DNA of 64,000 bases, from positions 1 to 64,000 of the forward strand of contig NZ_QLLR01000006.1 of assembly GCF_003259615.1 (NCBI RefSeq). Direction: 5' to 3'. Position numbers and translations under genes: made by a program. Of this stretch, positions 53,445 through 63,006 are shown piece after piece (position 1 is the stretch's first letter; each line of letters starts with the position of its first letter). The notes under the pieces are model-generated. The model had not been told where the DNA came from. It ran no database searches and was given only the letters and a program-made list of their open reading frames with translations. The stretch is from Pedobacter cryoconitis. Lineage in GTDB: Bacteria; Bacteroidota; Bacteroidia; Sphingobacteriales; Sphingobacteriaceae.

Positions 53445-53574
53445 CGCTTTAATGGCTATAGATGTTTACACAAAGATGGGCTGCTTTGGTCACCTGGATT
53501 TATCCAAATCTGTGTTTGGTTTAGCCAAAACCACAAAAGCCATACAATTGTGCTATCCTTTACTCATCCACGAA

Positions 53575-54825
53575 TTACTTCGCAATGATCTCGTTATCCT
53601 CAGGCAACACCTGCTCTAATTTTTTAAACGTAAACCCGGCGGTAATACCATGTATACCAATAGAAATGAGCACAATAAAAGCTATTATCGACCAAAGTGC
53701 GTCCTGATTTTTAAAAAACGTAGTTCCAAATGCAAAGGCCAGGTAATATATAGAGCCAATTCCGCGGATACCAAAAAAGCTGATCACGAGTTTTTCCTGT
53801 ATTTTAAGCCTGGTGCCGATTAGTCCGATCAGTCCGGACACTGGTCTGATGACAAAGATAAAGACAATCCCGAATGCCGCCATTGGCCAGGTTAAGCTGT
53901 TCATGACCCCACGGACAAGACTTCCACCGAAAAGAATAAGCATGATGGCCACGAGGATCCTTTCAATCTGATCTGAAAATGCGTGCAGGCGGTTATAATA
54001 TTTGTGGTCCCGCTCGTAGGACCTGAGTGTGATTGCTGCAATAAATACAGCGATAAACCCATATCCATGAACAATTTCAGTAGCACCGTATACAATCAGC
54101 GTTGCAGCAACAGACACAAAGCCATCCTGAGTAACGAGTGCTTCGTATTTCTTAGCCAATGTAAAAAGTACATACCCTAATAATTTACCCAGTAAAAACC
54201 CGAGAAGTAAGCCGACAGCAATCTGGTAAAATACATGTTTCAGTGCCCATGTAAATAAAAAGGAAGTATCACCTCCCGAGGTCATGGCCAGCGCTATTGC
54301 AAGCCATACAAAAGGAAAAGCCATACCATCATTAAAACCAGCTTCGGCAGTAAGGGAAAACTTGGCATTGTCACGGTCCGGCTCATTGGGGTCGCCTACC
54401 TGCACATCAGTGGCCAGTACCGGATCTGTAGGTGCCAGGGCAGCAGCAAGTAAAAGTGAAGTGGGAATAGACATTTTAAAATAATAAACCCCTATTACTG
54501 TAACTGCTGCTATGCAAAGAATCATGGTAATCGTGATCAGCCTGAAAGGAATTATCCATGTCTTCAATGAAAATTTCTGATCGATTTTCAGGCCCGTACA
54601 CATGAGCGAGACAATCAGTACCAGCTCTGTCAGATGCAGCGTAAATTCACCATGTACCCTTGGGTTCGGGGCAGGCAAAAAATCAAAAACACTGTAAAGC
54701 AGCATGCCCACCAGCAGGTAAACTACGGAATATGAAACCCTGGTTTTGGCAGTTAAGGACGGCATCCACGCCATCCCAAGAATTCCTACTCCTATAATCG
54801 TCAATATAATCAGGTATTGATCCAT
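53575..54825 (-). CDS. CPA1-type Na+(K+)/H+ antiporter
   Basis: A 416-residue membrane protein with about 12 hydrophobic helices and no long C-terminal domain. The ion-binding motifs of NhaP-type antiporters are clear: Thr133-Asp134-Pro135 in LAPTDPVLATDVQ and Asn165-Asp166 in EAGFNDGMAFPF. It exchanges cytoplasmic Na+ or K+ for protons. It follows the exported-protein operon by 57 bases on the same strand and may be read through from it. Confidence 0.93.
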   Translation of the reverse strand: MDQYLIILTIIGVGILGMAWMPSLTAKTRVSYSVVYLLVGMLLYSVFDFLPAPNPRVHGEFTLHLTELVLIVSLMCTGLKIDQKFSLKTWIIPFRLITITMILCIAAVTVIGVYYFKMSIPTSLLLAAALAPTDPVLATDVQVGDPNEPDRDNAKFSLTAEAGFNDGMAFPFVWLAIALAMTSGGDTSFLFTWALKHVFYQIAVGLLLGFLLGKLLGYVLFTLAKKYEALVTQDGFVSVAATLIVYGATEIVHGYGFIAVFIAAITLRSYERDHKYYNRLHAFSDQIERILVAIMLILFGGSLVRGVMNSLTWPMAAFGIVFIFVIRPVSGLIGLIGTRLKIQEKLVISFFGIRGIGSIYYLAFAFGTTFFKNQDALWSIIAFIVLISIGIHGITAGFTFKKLEQVLPEDNEIIAK

Positions 54826-54882
54826 TCTTCTTTATAATTTAGAAGTTACAACAATGGATTTTAAGGATTGTTGGTTTACACG

Positions 54883-55512
54883 TTATAAATCCTTTTCGAA
54901 AGGAACATAATCCTGCAGTTTGGGCAATGGCCTGATCAGCTTTTTCTCTTTTTTATTGGTGATAATCTTACCCGTATCGTAACGTTGTTCTTTATAAAAA
55001 CGGATGCCTGAGGACAGGTTAAAATCATCGTTATACATACTACCTAAGCCATCAGAACCTGAGTGTTTAAAGCCAATCAGCTCAAAATTTCCATGTTGAT
55101 ACCTGAATTTATGTGAAAACATCCCCCTGGTTAATTGATTTTTAATGGTAATTACCTGGTTATTGATCGTCACACTCTCAAAACCAGCATCAGAACGTAA
55201 TCCGTTTTTACCATTGGGAAACTGAGGTGCAATGATCTTATCTGAGGATACAATTAATTTTTGCTGACCATCTGGCTGCGTAAAAAACACTTGTAACCTG
55301 TAAGGAGCTGTATCAGCTACTGTATCTTGGGTTACGATAATCCAATCAGGCAAACCATCTTTATTTAAATCACCTTTACTTTGTGAGACTATCTTCCTCC
55401 CTTTTTGAATAAATGATTTTGTATTTGATTTTGGAACGATAGCAACATTGCTTTGTGCAAACAACGGAGAAGTTATCACCCATAAAAAAACTGATAACCT
55501 ATAATATTTCAT
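54883..55512 (-). CDS. Exported protein of unknown function, paralogue of the 26.5-kb gene
   Basis: A 209-residue protein with a signal peptide ending LFAQ near residue 20. It shares with the protein at 26512-27141 its length, the calcium-loop-like motif GDLNKDGLPDWIIV, QPDGQ, SSDKIIAPQFP, HGNFELI and the C-terminal LIRPLPKLQDY. It is the last gene of a four-gene unit. Function unknown. Confidence 0.75.
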   Translation of the reverse strand: MKYYRLSVFLWVITSPLFAQSNVAIVPKSNTKSFIQKGRKIVSQSKGDLNKDGLPDWIIVTQDTVADTAPYRLQVFFTQPDGQQKLIVSSDKIIAPQFPNGKNGLRSDAGFESVTINNQVITIKNQLTRGMFSHKFRYQHGNFELIGFKHSGSDGLGSMYNDDFNLSSGIRFYKEQRYDTGKIITNKKEKKLIRPLPKLQDYVPFEKDL

Positions 55513-55519
55513 ATTAATT

Positions 55520-55834
55520 TTATTTCTTACTAAAGAAAGCTACGACCATTAGCGCTAAAACTATAAAAAATAAAATGATGATTAAATTGATGTTTCTTAA
55601 ATAAGATTTCTTCTGAAAGCTCAGCACAACCGTATCTATTAACAGGCCTAAAAACCAAAATCCTAAAAATACAGGAAAAGCAACTGAGACATACAGATAG
55701 AGGTCTACATAAATTTCTTTATTTTTAATATCGGGCATTTCCATGAGCACGAAACCTGTTACTTCTGTAAGAATCAGAAAAAACAATATTCCAAGCCTGA
55801 TGTAAAGGTGCCGTGAGATTGATTTGTTATTCAT
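55520..55834 (-). CDS. Small membrane protein of unknown function
   Basis: A 104-residue protein with three predicted membrane segments (LGILFFLILTEVTGFVLM, YVSVAFPVFLGFWFLGLL and LIIILFFIVLALMVVAFF). Its start overlaps the upstream gene's stop by ATGA and it ends 7 bases before the next gene, so it belongs to the same operon. No family recognised. Confidence 0.7.
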   Translation of the reverse strand: MNNKSISRHLYIRLGILFFLILTEVTGFVLMEMPDIKNKEIYVDLYLYVSVAFPVFLGFWFLGLLIDTVVLSFQKKSYLRNINLIIILFFIVLALMVVAFFSKK

Positions 55835-56631
55835 TTTTTCGATCCTGAATACTTTTTGAGGTGGATATATTTTTCATCACTGCATTCACCAAGTTTGGTA
55901 TAAGAATTCATAGCATTACCATAATTCTGTATAATAATCTCATCATCACTTAATAACCCCTCAACTGATGTTGGCAAGTATTCTGTTTCTTTAGGTTCAT
56001 CGTCAGGACCGTCCCTGCTTATATCACCCCTGTTATCTTCCCATTCAATTCCGTTAAAATTGATATATACGACCTTCTCCTCTAAACTTCTGATAAACGT
56101 AACTTTACCTTTCAAGGTCCTGGTACTACTTTTAAAATGATAAGAATAGGCTCCTTTACTTTTTGAAATTTCTATCGTTAAATTGCAACCTGTCTCTTTA
56201 TTAAGTTTATAGGTTCCAGCGATTGCCCTTGGTAAAGGCGGAATACTATTACTGGTTTCTTTTAATTGTATTGGAAAATGTTTTCTGGTCGATAAATCCT
56301 CCCACTGACCAGAAAAAGTACTTTTAAGCACCTGCCCTGTAATTTTTGCTTTTTTAATATTTTGGTAATCTAATTCATATAGTAAGACATTTCCATCGAT
56401 AATACTCCCGGTCAGCTTAATCTCTACGCCAATTTTACCATAATAATAAAAGCCTGTTATTTTGCCATTCGTATTTTTCAGACTAAAAACAACATCAATT
56501 TTATTATTTAAAGTGCCGATAAAAGTTTTGTTAAAATCAACCAAAGCGGGATGTTTAACACCAGCTAAGGCTTTTTCAAAATTGTTAAAACTTATAGTGA
56601 TCAATAGGAAAAATAAGATTGATTTGTTCAT
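55831..56631 (-). CDS. Exported beta-rich protein of unknown function
   Basis: A 266-residue protein with a signal peptide (residues ~1-23). The repeated strand pattern (FIGTLNNKIDVVFSLKNTNG, KITGFYYYGKIGVEIKLTG) suggests a beta-barrel or beta-sandwich fold; an acidic loop (GDISRDGPDDEPKE) lies near residue 205. I recognise no family. It lies 6 bases after the previous gene and overlaps the next one. Confidence 0.7.
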   Translation of the reverse strand: MNKSILFFLLITISFNNFEKALAGVKHPALVDFNKTFIGTLNNKIDVVFSLKNTNGKITGFYYYGKIGVEIKLTGSIIDGNVLLYELDYQNIKKAKITGQVLKSTFSGQWEDLSTRKHFPIQLKETSNSIPPLPRAIAGTYKLNKETGCNLTIEISKSKGAYSYHFKSSTRTLKGKVTFIRSLEEKVVYINFNGIEWEDNRGDISRDGPDDEPKETEYLPTSVEGLLSDDEIIIQNYGNAMNSYTKLGECSDEKYIHLKKYSGSKK

Positions 56632-56637
56632 GTCATT

Positions 56638-57723
56638 TTAGTCTTGATGAAAGCTCTCTTTTTGCCGGTGCTTAGCGTTTGCATATTGAAGAAAATATTT
56701 TTGTAAAACAAGAGGCAAAATATTTACTCCTGAAACTTGTTCGGGTTGAAGTTTACAATCACCACTATACTGACAATCATAACCTAAATGACATAGATAA
56801 GGTAAGTTTTTGTAAAAAATAATATAGGATACTTTTCTCTCATAGTCTTCACTATTGCCACAATAATAAAACGGTATAAGAACCGTACCAGATTCATTAA
56901 CTTTTTGCATTGTAATTTCTTTTGGATCGAGATAAATTAAGCTCATTTTTGCGTCAGGATAATCATAAAAAAACTTAACATCCCCTTTGTCATTTATTAA
57001 TCTGGCCGCTATGGTACATAACTCTGCATCGAATGGCGGATCATTTAAGCGACAAGGGTTAAAGACTTCAACTTCTAATGTGTTTTTACCTACAGGATTA
57101 ATAAATGTTTTCTTAAAGGTCTGCGTTTTATTTTTCCTCAGCAATTCAGCCTTATGCTGCCCGAAAATCTTTACACATAAATCTTGAAATTTAAAGAAAA
57201 CAGCATCATTATAAGCTGATAAATAAGTTATCGGTAAAACCATCTTTTGACGGATTAAGGGCATTTTAATCAGCTTATCTTTTTGATCATCATAATAATT
57301 CCAGCTGCCCTGGTAAGTATTGATTAACATATCAATAGAGGATTCTCCACTACCATCGTTGTTTGCAGGCCCTAATTCATATCTTTTCATGCTGATCAGC
57401 TGTATTTTTTTGGTGGTTTTATCATAGGCAAATTCACTGCGGTAACCCGCCCGCATATTATTATTCACGAACTCAAACCCTCTTTTTGTAGCATTAATAC
57501 CAGATGATACCCGCTCAAACTCAAAGTCTTCACTGGTTATAGTTTTAAACTTCTGTGTAGAAAGCTTACAAATCAACGTTGCATACTTTCTATCAAAAAT
57601 CACGATGTCTTTGATGGAATCTTTATCAAGGTCTATATGCAAAGTATCCGTCTTATCACTTAAAGAAGCATAGGTGTTTAGCGATATAAATATTGTAATT
57701 CCAATTAATAAGCTAAATTTCAT
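56638..57723 (-). CDS. Exported protein of unknown function, first gene of a four-gene operon
   Basis: A 361-residue protein with a signal peptide to about residue 19 (NTYAS). It begins with DTLHIDLDKDSIKDIVIF, a D-x-D-x-D loop similar in kind to the calcium-loop motif of the last gene of this operon. A Cys-rich stretch (LCHLGYDCQYSGDCKL) lies near the C-terminus and could form disulphides. No known family. The operon of four exported or membrane proteins suggests a small cell-envelope function. Confidence 0.7.
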   Translation of the reverse strand: MKFSLLIGITIFISLNTYASLSDKTDTLHIDLDKDSIKDIVIFDRKYATLICKLSTQKFKTITSEDFEFERVSSGINATKRGFEFVNNNMRAGYRSEFAYDKTTKKIQLISMKRYELGPANNDGSGESSIDMLINTYQGSWNYYDDQKDKLIKMPLIRQKMVLPITYLSAYNDAVFFKFQDLCVKIFGQHKAELLRKNKTQTFKKTFINPVGKNTLEVEVFNPCRLNDPPFDAELCTIAARLINDKGDVKFFYDYPDAKMSLIYLDPKEITMQKVNESGTVLIPFYYCGNSEDYERKVSYIIFYKNLPYLCHLGYDCQYSGDCKLQPEQVSGVNILPLVLQKYFLQYANAKHRQKESFHQD

Positions 57724-57882
57724 GAGGGTAAAAATACAGCCTGAGTTTTATCATGATTTTATGAACTTATTATTCGTTAGCTTAATCTAAGTATAAGCCT
57801 GCCCCCTGCTTAGTATTCGCGAATAACCGGACAAATCGCGGTACACATCAAATCATTAAATCTTATAAAAATAAGCTGCTGT

Positions 57883-60327
57883 TTATAATCTTTGCGATTC
57901 ATTTTGTAAGCCTGACTCGCGGTTATCTTTTGATTTAATCTTTTTATTGCCGAAACGATACGTAAAATTCAGGCGTATCTGGCGGCTTTCTCCTACATAA
58001 GTGGTATGAAGCAATAAATTGTTCAATTGTGTATCTGTATTAATTTTATTCGTCCTGAACAGGTCAGTAACCGCCAGCTTAAGTGTTGCCTTGTCTTTCA
58101 TTAAATTCTTTTGCAAGCCAAGATCAACTTGTGAATTACTCTTGATATAAGTATTCAGCCCACTTATATTTTTCGAATTGACTACGCCCGCAACCTCAGC
58201 TGTCATATGACCAGGCAGGTTAAAAGTTTGCTGAATATTAAATGTACCTGCAAAACGGCTGCGGCTATAATTTCCATATTCAGGAGTTCCCACTTTATTC
58301 TCCAAACGGTATCCGATCCCGGTCAGGCTCATTGTCCACCATTTGGCCAGGGTAATTTGTTGTGTAATAGTCAGGTTAAGGTTATTCTGAAATCCTATAT
58401 TTCTTGGGATCATAATAATCCTGTTCTGTTCAAGCACTTCCGTTATCCCGCTGCTCAGATCACTTGTCTTTGTATAACCAGCTGATATTGTTGTATTTTT
58501 ATAACTATACTGCAGCGCCAGTGTATTTGCATATTGAGGCTGAAGAAATGGATTTCCTTTCCAGTAAGAAAGCTCATCTACAGGATAAGAGAATGGGTTC
58601 AGATCATTATACGCAGGACGGTCAATACGGCGTGCCACACTTAAATTATAGGTCCCTGAATTTTTGGTTTTATAAGTAATCCCGGCAGTCGGAAACACAT
58701 TCAAATAATTTCTCACCACCAAAACCGGCGACTGATTACTGCCATTCCGCGGCTGCAAATCTCCTTTAGAATGCGTATTTTCCATTCTTACACCAATATC
58801 CACCTGGAGTTCTTCATTAACCGGAGTTTCGTACTTCAGGTATCCTGCAGTTATTTGCTCCTGATACTTAAAGGTATTGGATACATCGACATCAATTATT
58901 GCTACACTACTATTCATATCATACTGATTGAATACATTGTCAGCATTTACAGTAGAAAATTTTGCACCAGTTACCATTCTCCCTTTCCCCAGCGAAAAGC
59001 CATAGTCAGCCTTAACTGCATACAATTTAATATCCCTGCTATTGGCCACCAAAAAATTATTAGCAGATTGAAAATCACCATTTGGAGCATAAAAACTATT
59101 TGTACTCAGGTTTTTTGTAGCTGCATCGAAAATCCCATAATCAGCATCTATATCCAGTATATTATTTTTACGCCCTTTATAGCGGTAATTCAGGTTAACA
59201 TTATAACGGTTAGTCTTCTGATCCGGATAATCACTCTGACTTTTCAGCGTCTGTAAAAGCTGTCCTGTTGGCTGATCATAAATATTCGTTAACGGGGTAA
59301 TCAGGCCTCCACCACTTGAAAAATTACCATTCATCACAATTCCAATGGTTTTAGTTGTATCTATAGCATAATCTGCACCCAAAGCTGACCCGATGTTACG
59401 GCGCTTATCCACATCATGATTCGCATTCAGATATACCTTTCCATTGGTGGTCCGGTCATTGTCGTAGTCCATCGCAAAATGCCCGAAATTATGGTTGTAA
59501 CTTCCAAACAGGTTAACTTTTCCTTTCCGGAAGTTAAGGTTCATATTGGTGTTTTGCTTTAAAGTGACCCCGTAAGCAACTCCATTGTTAATACTGCCGT
59601 TGAAACCTTCAGCAATTGATTTTTGAAGCACAAGATTAATAATACCACCAGTACCAGCAGCATCATATTCGGAGGATGGATTTCTGATAACCTCAATAGA
59701 TTTTAAGTCGGAGGAGGACATCGTTTTCAGTAGCTGTGCCAGTTCAGCAGCCTGCAAATAAGTTTGCCTGCCATTAATCATAACCAGCGCACCGTTTGCA
59801 CCATTCAATGTAATTGAGTTATCCTGGTTAACGATTACACCCGGAGTTTTCTTTAAGGCTTCCAGTACATTAGTCCCTTGCGCGGTTATACTTTGCTGGA
59901 TATTATAAATCATTTTCCTGCCTTCAATTTTAACAAGCGGTTTATTAGCTGAGCTTTGAATAACAATCTCCTTTAAACTACGGGTGATAACTTCAATTTT
60001 AATAACGCCAAGATCCATGTTTTCCGACAACTGTAGCAGCTGGCTTTGATAAGACAGCGCACCAAGGTAACTCGCAGCAACCACATAACTCCCGGAATCG
60101 GTCGTCAAAGTAAAAGCCCCATCCGCACTGGTTAAACTTTGTTTAATAACCTGACCAGTGTGACCGTCCTTTAAAAATAAAGTCGCGCCATCAATGGCCA
60201 CGTTATCTAAATTCTTAAGGATACCTTTTAAGATGAGCTTCGTATTGCTTTGTGCGAAGCCATTTGAAAATACACAAGTAAGTAGAAAAATTAATAAAAT
60301 ATTTTGCTTAAAATTAGCATCAATCAT
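57883..60327 (-). CDS. Outer-membrane beta-barrel protein, TonB-receptor-like
   Basis: An 814-residue protein with a signal peptide (to ~25), a carboxypeptidase-regulatory-like domain (~30-115), a plug domain (~125-235, with NVLEALKKTPGVIVNQ and VMINGRQTYLQAAELAQLL) and a barrel containing LSVARRIDRPAYNDLNPF. It is a paralogue of the genes at 31744 and 60441, the latter lying directly upstream in tandem. No SusD partner. Cargo unknown. Confidence 0.88.
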   Translation of the reverse strand: MIDANFKQNILLIFLLTCVFSNGFAQSNTKLILKGILKNLDNVAIDGATLFLKDGHTGQVIKQSLTSADGAFTLTTDSGSYVVAASYLGALSYQSQLLQLSENMDLGVIKIEVITRSLKEIVIQSSANKPLVKIEGRKMIYNIQQSITAQGTNVLEALKKTPGVIVNQDNSITLNGANGALVMINGRQTYLQAAELAQLLKTMSSSDLKSIEVIRNPSSEYDAAGTGGIINLVLQKSIAEGFNGSINNGVAYGVTLKQNTNMNLNFRKGKVNLFGSYNHNFGHFAMDYDNDRTTNGKVYLNANHDVDKRRNIGSALGADYAIDTTKTIGIVMNGNFSSGGGLITPLTNIYDQPTGQLLQTLKSQSDYPDQKTNRYNVNLNYRYKGRKNNILDIDADYGIFDAATKNLSTNSFYAPNGDFQSANNFLVANSRDIKLYAVKADYGFSLGKGRMVTGAKFSTVNADNVFNQYDMNSSVAIIDVDVSNTFKYQEQITAGYLKYETPVNEELQVDIGVRMENTHSKGDLQPRNGSNQSPVLVVRNYLNVFPTAGITYKTKNSGTYNLSVARRIDRPAYNDLNPFSYPVDELSYWKGNPFLQPQYANTLALQYSYKNTTISAGYTKTSDLSSGITEVLEQNRIIMIPRNIGFQNNLNLTITQQITLAKWWTMSLTGIGYRLENKVGTPEYGNYSRSRFAGTFNIQQTFNLPGHMTAEVAGVVNSKNISGLNTYIKSNSQVDLGLQKNLMKDKATLKLAVTDLFRTNKINTDTQLNNLLLHTTYVGESRQIRLNFTYRFGNKKIKSKDNRESGLQNESQRL

Positions 60328-60440
60328 GAATAAATATGGTAATGTTTTCGGTCTTGTTATAATTATATGGAGAGTAAGTTAATACAAATTAATCACCAGA
60401 ATGATAAAAATAACAGTTCACCACCTTAACATATTAAAAA

Positions 60441-62876
60441 TCAATTCTTCACCCGTTTCTGTTCGCTTTCCGCTCCGCTTCCTTCATGTTTGCGCAAATT
60501 GGAGATCGCTTTACCAAACCTGTAGCTTAAAGAAACTACCCCGGTCCTGCTGTCATTCACATTATGATAATCAGCTTTGGTGAGTGCTAAATTATTAATC
60601 GCACCGCTATTTACATAAGAATGGAACACATCATTAACCACTAGCTTAATTGTTGTATTCGCTGACAGTTTCTTAGCAATTGCCACATTCACTCTTTTCT
60701 GTTCACCAGTAACAAACTGAACATTCGTTATTTTACTTTGGTAATAACCATCCAGCTGTATGGTCCAATCCTTCCCGGCTTTAAACTGCAAAATTGGTTT
60801 TAAATAGTAGAATGTACCTTTCGTATCCAGTTGCCCCGTATAAAATGCACTTACCGTATGAATATTGGTTACCTGTCCATAAAAATGAAAGTTAAACCAG
60901 GAAGCCAGATCAAAACTCCCATCAAAAGATAGTGACTTCACTGTAGCACTTCCAATATTGCCTGGCCTGCTGTAATAAATTCCGTTAACAATTTCAATTG
61001 TCTCATTCACCTGATCAAGCGATTTTCCATAACTCAGCGACGTTGTAAATTTGCCCTTATAAGTATGAGACAGTTCGATACTATTGGTATAAGATGGCTT
61101 CAAAAAAGGATTTCCAGTATAATAAGTAAACTTATCAATCGGGGATAAAAATGGGTTTAAATCCTGGTAATAAGGCCTGTCAATTCTTCGCCCATAATCC
61201 ATGCTGAGCAAATTAGTACCTGCACTATCCAGTTTATACTGCAAAAACAACGTAGGAAACAGCCCTGTATAATTACGTTTAAAAGTAGAATCAGCCTTTT
61301 GTACATTGCCCAGCTGATTTCCGTTAGAAACTGTGTTCTCCAATCTCAGGCCTGCTTGTACAGTTAAACCCTTAAATTCCTTATTTGCATTTACATAAGC
61401 TGCATTGATATGCTCTTTGTATAAAAAATGATTAGTCTTATTGTAATCCGGTTTGGTAACCTGGTTTACTGTATAAAAATAATCAGCAATATTATCAGTC
61501 TGTGTGTAACTGGTTTTAAGCCCGGTTTCCAATTTGACACCGCTTTTCAAAGGATGTGAATAATCCATTTTAGCTGAATATATATTAATTCCGGCAGGCA
61601 GAGATCCCGTTAACAGGTAGTTGCTGGCAAGCAGTCCATCCTGCGGATAACTATTGTTATCAAAAGATTGATTGTTTTGAGTTTTATAATTTACATAATC
61701 TATGTCTGCCGTTAACTCCCGGCCATTCTTATCAAATAAATGCCTGTAATTTAAATTAACGCCTATGTTTCTGAATTTATGCAGTTCCCTGTTATCAGCC
61801 AATACAGTAGAGTCGGGCAAATTCTGAGCATTTGTAAAAACACTTTTAACAAACATTTTTTGTTTCGAAGGACGGTATAACCCGGTCAATCCAATACCTA
61901 AAGTGGTTTTCTCAGATAAATAGTAATCCATACCGACCTTGCTGGTATAACTTTGTCCGGTTGTACGGGAAAAAGAATTCTGTAAGAAATTAGAAGTGAT
62001 CGCTCCATTTGCATTTTCAAAATGGCGGTTAATATCCAGATCACTATAATTATTAATCACTGCAAGCCCGGCATTACCGAATAAGTTCACTTTATTATAC
62101 CGGTAATTGAAGTTAAAGCTATTGTTAGTCCGCGTATATTCCCCCTGGACATAGCTTAGATTAACTCCGCCATTAAATCCCTTTAATTTGCTCTTTTTCG
62201 TCCTGATATTGATAATTCCGCCATTCCCTGCTGCATCATATTTGGCAGGCGGATTACTCATCAGCTCGATCTGATCAACAGTAGATGAAGGCAATGACTT
62301 TAAATAACTTTCCAGGTCAGCTCCTGAAAGGTAGGCCGGCTTATCATCAATAAATATAACCGCCCCTTTTCCCTTTAAACTCACCCCTCCACTTTGATCA
62401 ATCATAATCCCCGGAGACTTCTCAAGCACTTCATAAACAGTACTTCCGGCACTACTGACCATTGCCTCTACATTGATCACGGTACGGTCTATCTTTTTTT
62501 CTATTAAAGCTTTTTGACCGCTTATTTTGACTTCCTGTAATGCTAATCCAGTTTGCTGTAGCTGAATTACTGGTAAAATAGTACTTACTTGTAATTGGAA
62601 ACTATCTCCTTTATAAACCGCATATCCGATCATCATCACAGCAATCCTGTAAGTACCTGCTTTTAAATGTGCCAGAGCATACGTTCCTTTTGAATCGGTT
62701 ACTGCGGTTTGAACCGGTATAGAACCGGCCGCCTGGTAAAGATAAACCGTAGCACCATCCAATGGAATTTTGCTGTAAACCTGACCAGTGAGGACTAAGT
62801 TAGTTTGTGCAATTGCAAAATTTAAGGCTGTGAGCAGCAAGGTGACCAGGAGCGCAATAATTCTAAGTTTCATCAT
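60441..62876 (-). CDS. Outer-membrane beta-barrel protein, TonB-receptor-like
   Basis: An 811-residue member of the same family, signal peptide to ~24, carboxypeptidase-like domain (~28-110, TGQVYSKIPLDGATVYLYQ), plug (~125-230, with TVYEVLEKSPGIMIDQ and IFIDDKPAYLSGADL) and barrel with SMDYGRRIDRPYYQDLNPF. It lies 113 bases upstream of its paralogue at 57883. A membrane histidine kinase gene is divergent from it, 130 bases away, and may control this pair. Confidence 0.88.
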   Translation of the reverse strand: MMKLRIIALLVTLLLTALNFAIAQTNLVLTGQVYSKIPLDGATVYLYQAAGSIPVQTAVTDSKGTYALAHLKAGTYRIAVMMIGYAVYKGDSFQLQVSTILPVIQLQQTGLALQEVKISGQKALIEKKIDRTVINVEAMVSSAGSTVYEVLEKSPGIMIDQSGGVSLKGKGAVIFIDDKPAYLSGADLESYLKSLPSSTVDQIELMSNPPAKYDAAGNGGIINIRTKKSKLKGFNGGVNLSYVQGEYTRTNNSFNFNYRYNKVNLFGNAGLAVINNYSDLDINRHFENANGAITSNFLQNSFSRTTGQSYTSKVGMDYYLSEKTTLGIGLTGLYRPSKQKMFVKSVFTNAQNLPDSTVLADNRELHKFRNIGVNLNYRHLFDKNGRELTADIDYVNYKTQNNQSFDNNSYPQDGLLASNYLLTGSLPAGINIYSAKMDYSHPLKSGVKLETGLKTSYTQTDNIADYFYTVNQVTKPDYNKTNHFLYKEHINAAYVNANKEFKGLTVQAGLRLENTVSNGNQLGNVQKADSTFKRNYTGLFPTLFLQYKLDSAGTNLLSMDYGRRIDRPYYQDLNPFLSPIDKFTYYTGNPFLKPSYTNSIELSHTYKGKFTTSLSYGKSLDQVNETIEIVNGIYYSRPGNIGSATVKSLSFDGSFDLASWFNFHFYGQVTNIHTVSAFYTGQLDTKGTFYYLKPILQFKAGKDWTIQLDGYYQSKITNVQFVTGEQKRVNVAIAKKLSANTTIKLVVNDVFHSYVNSGAINNLALTKADYHNVNDSRTGVVSLSYRFGKAISNLRKHEGSGAESEQKRVKN

Positions 62877-63006
62877 CGTTTATTTGATTCGGGACAAAAG
62901 TGCTGTTGTCTTTCGGAACCGATGGTTAACAAAAGGTTAATGAAGAGTTAACGGGCATCCAATGATGAGCTAAGTGGGTTTACTATTGTTATATTTGAAA
63001 TACCAG

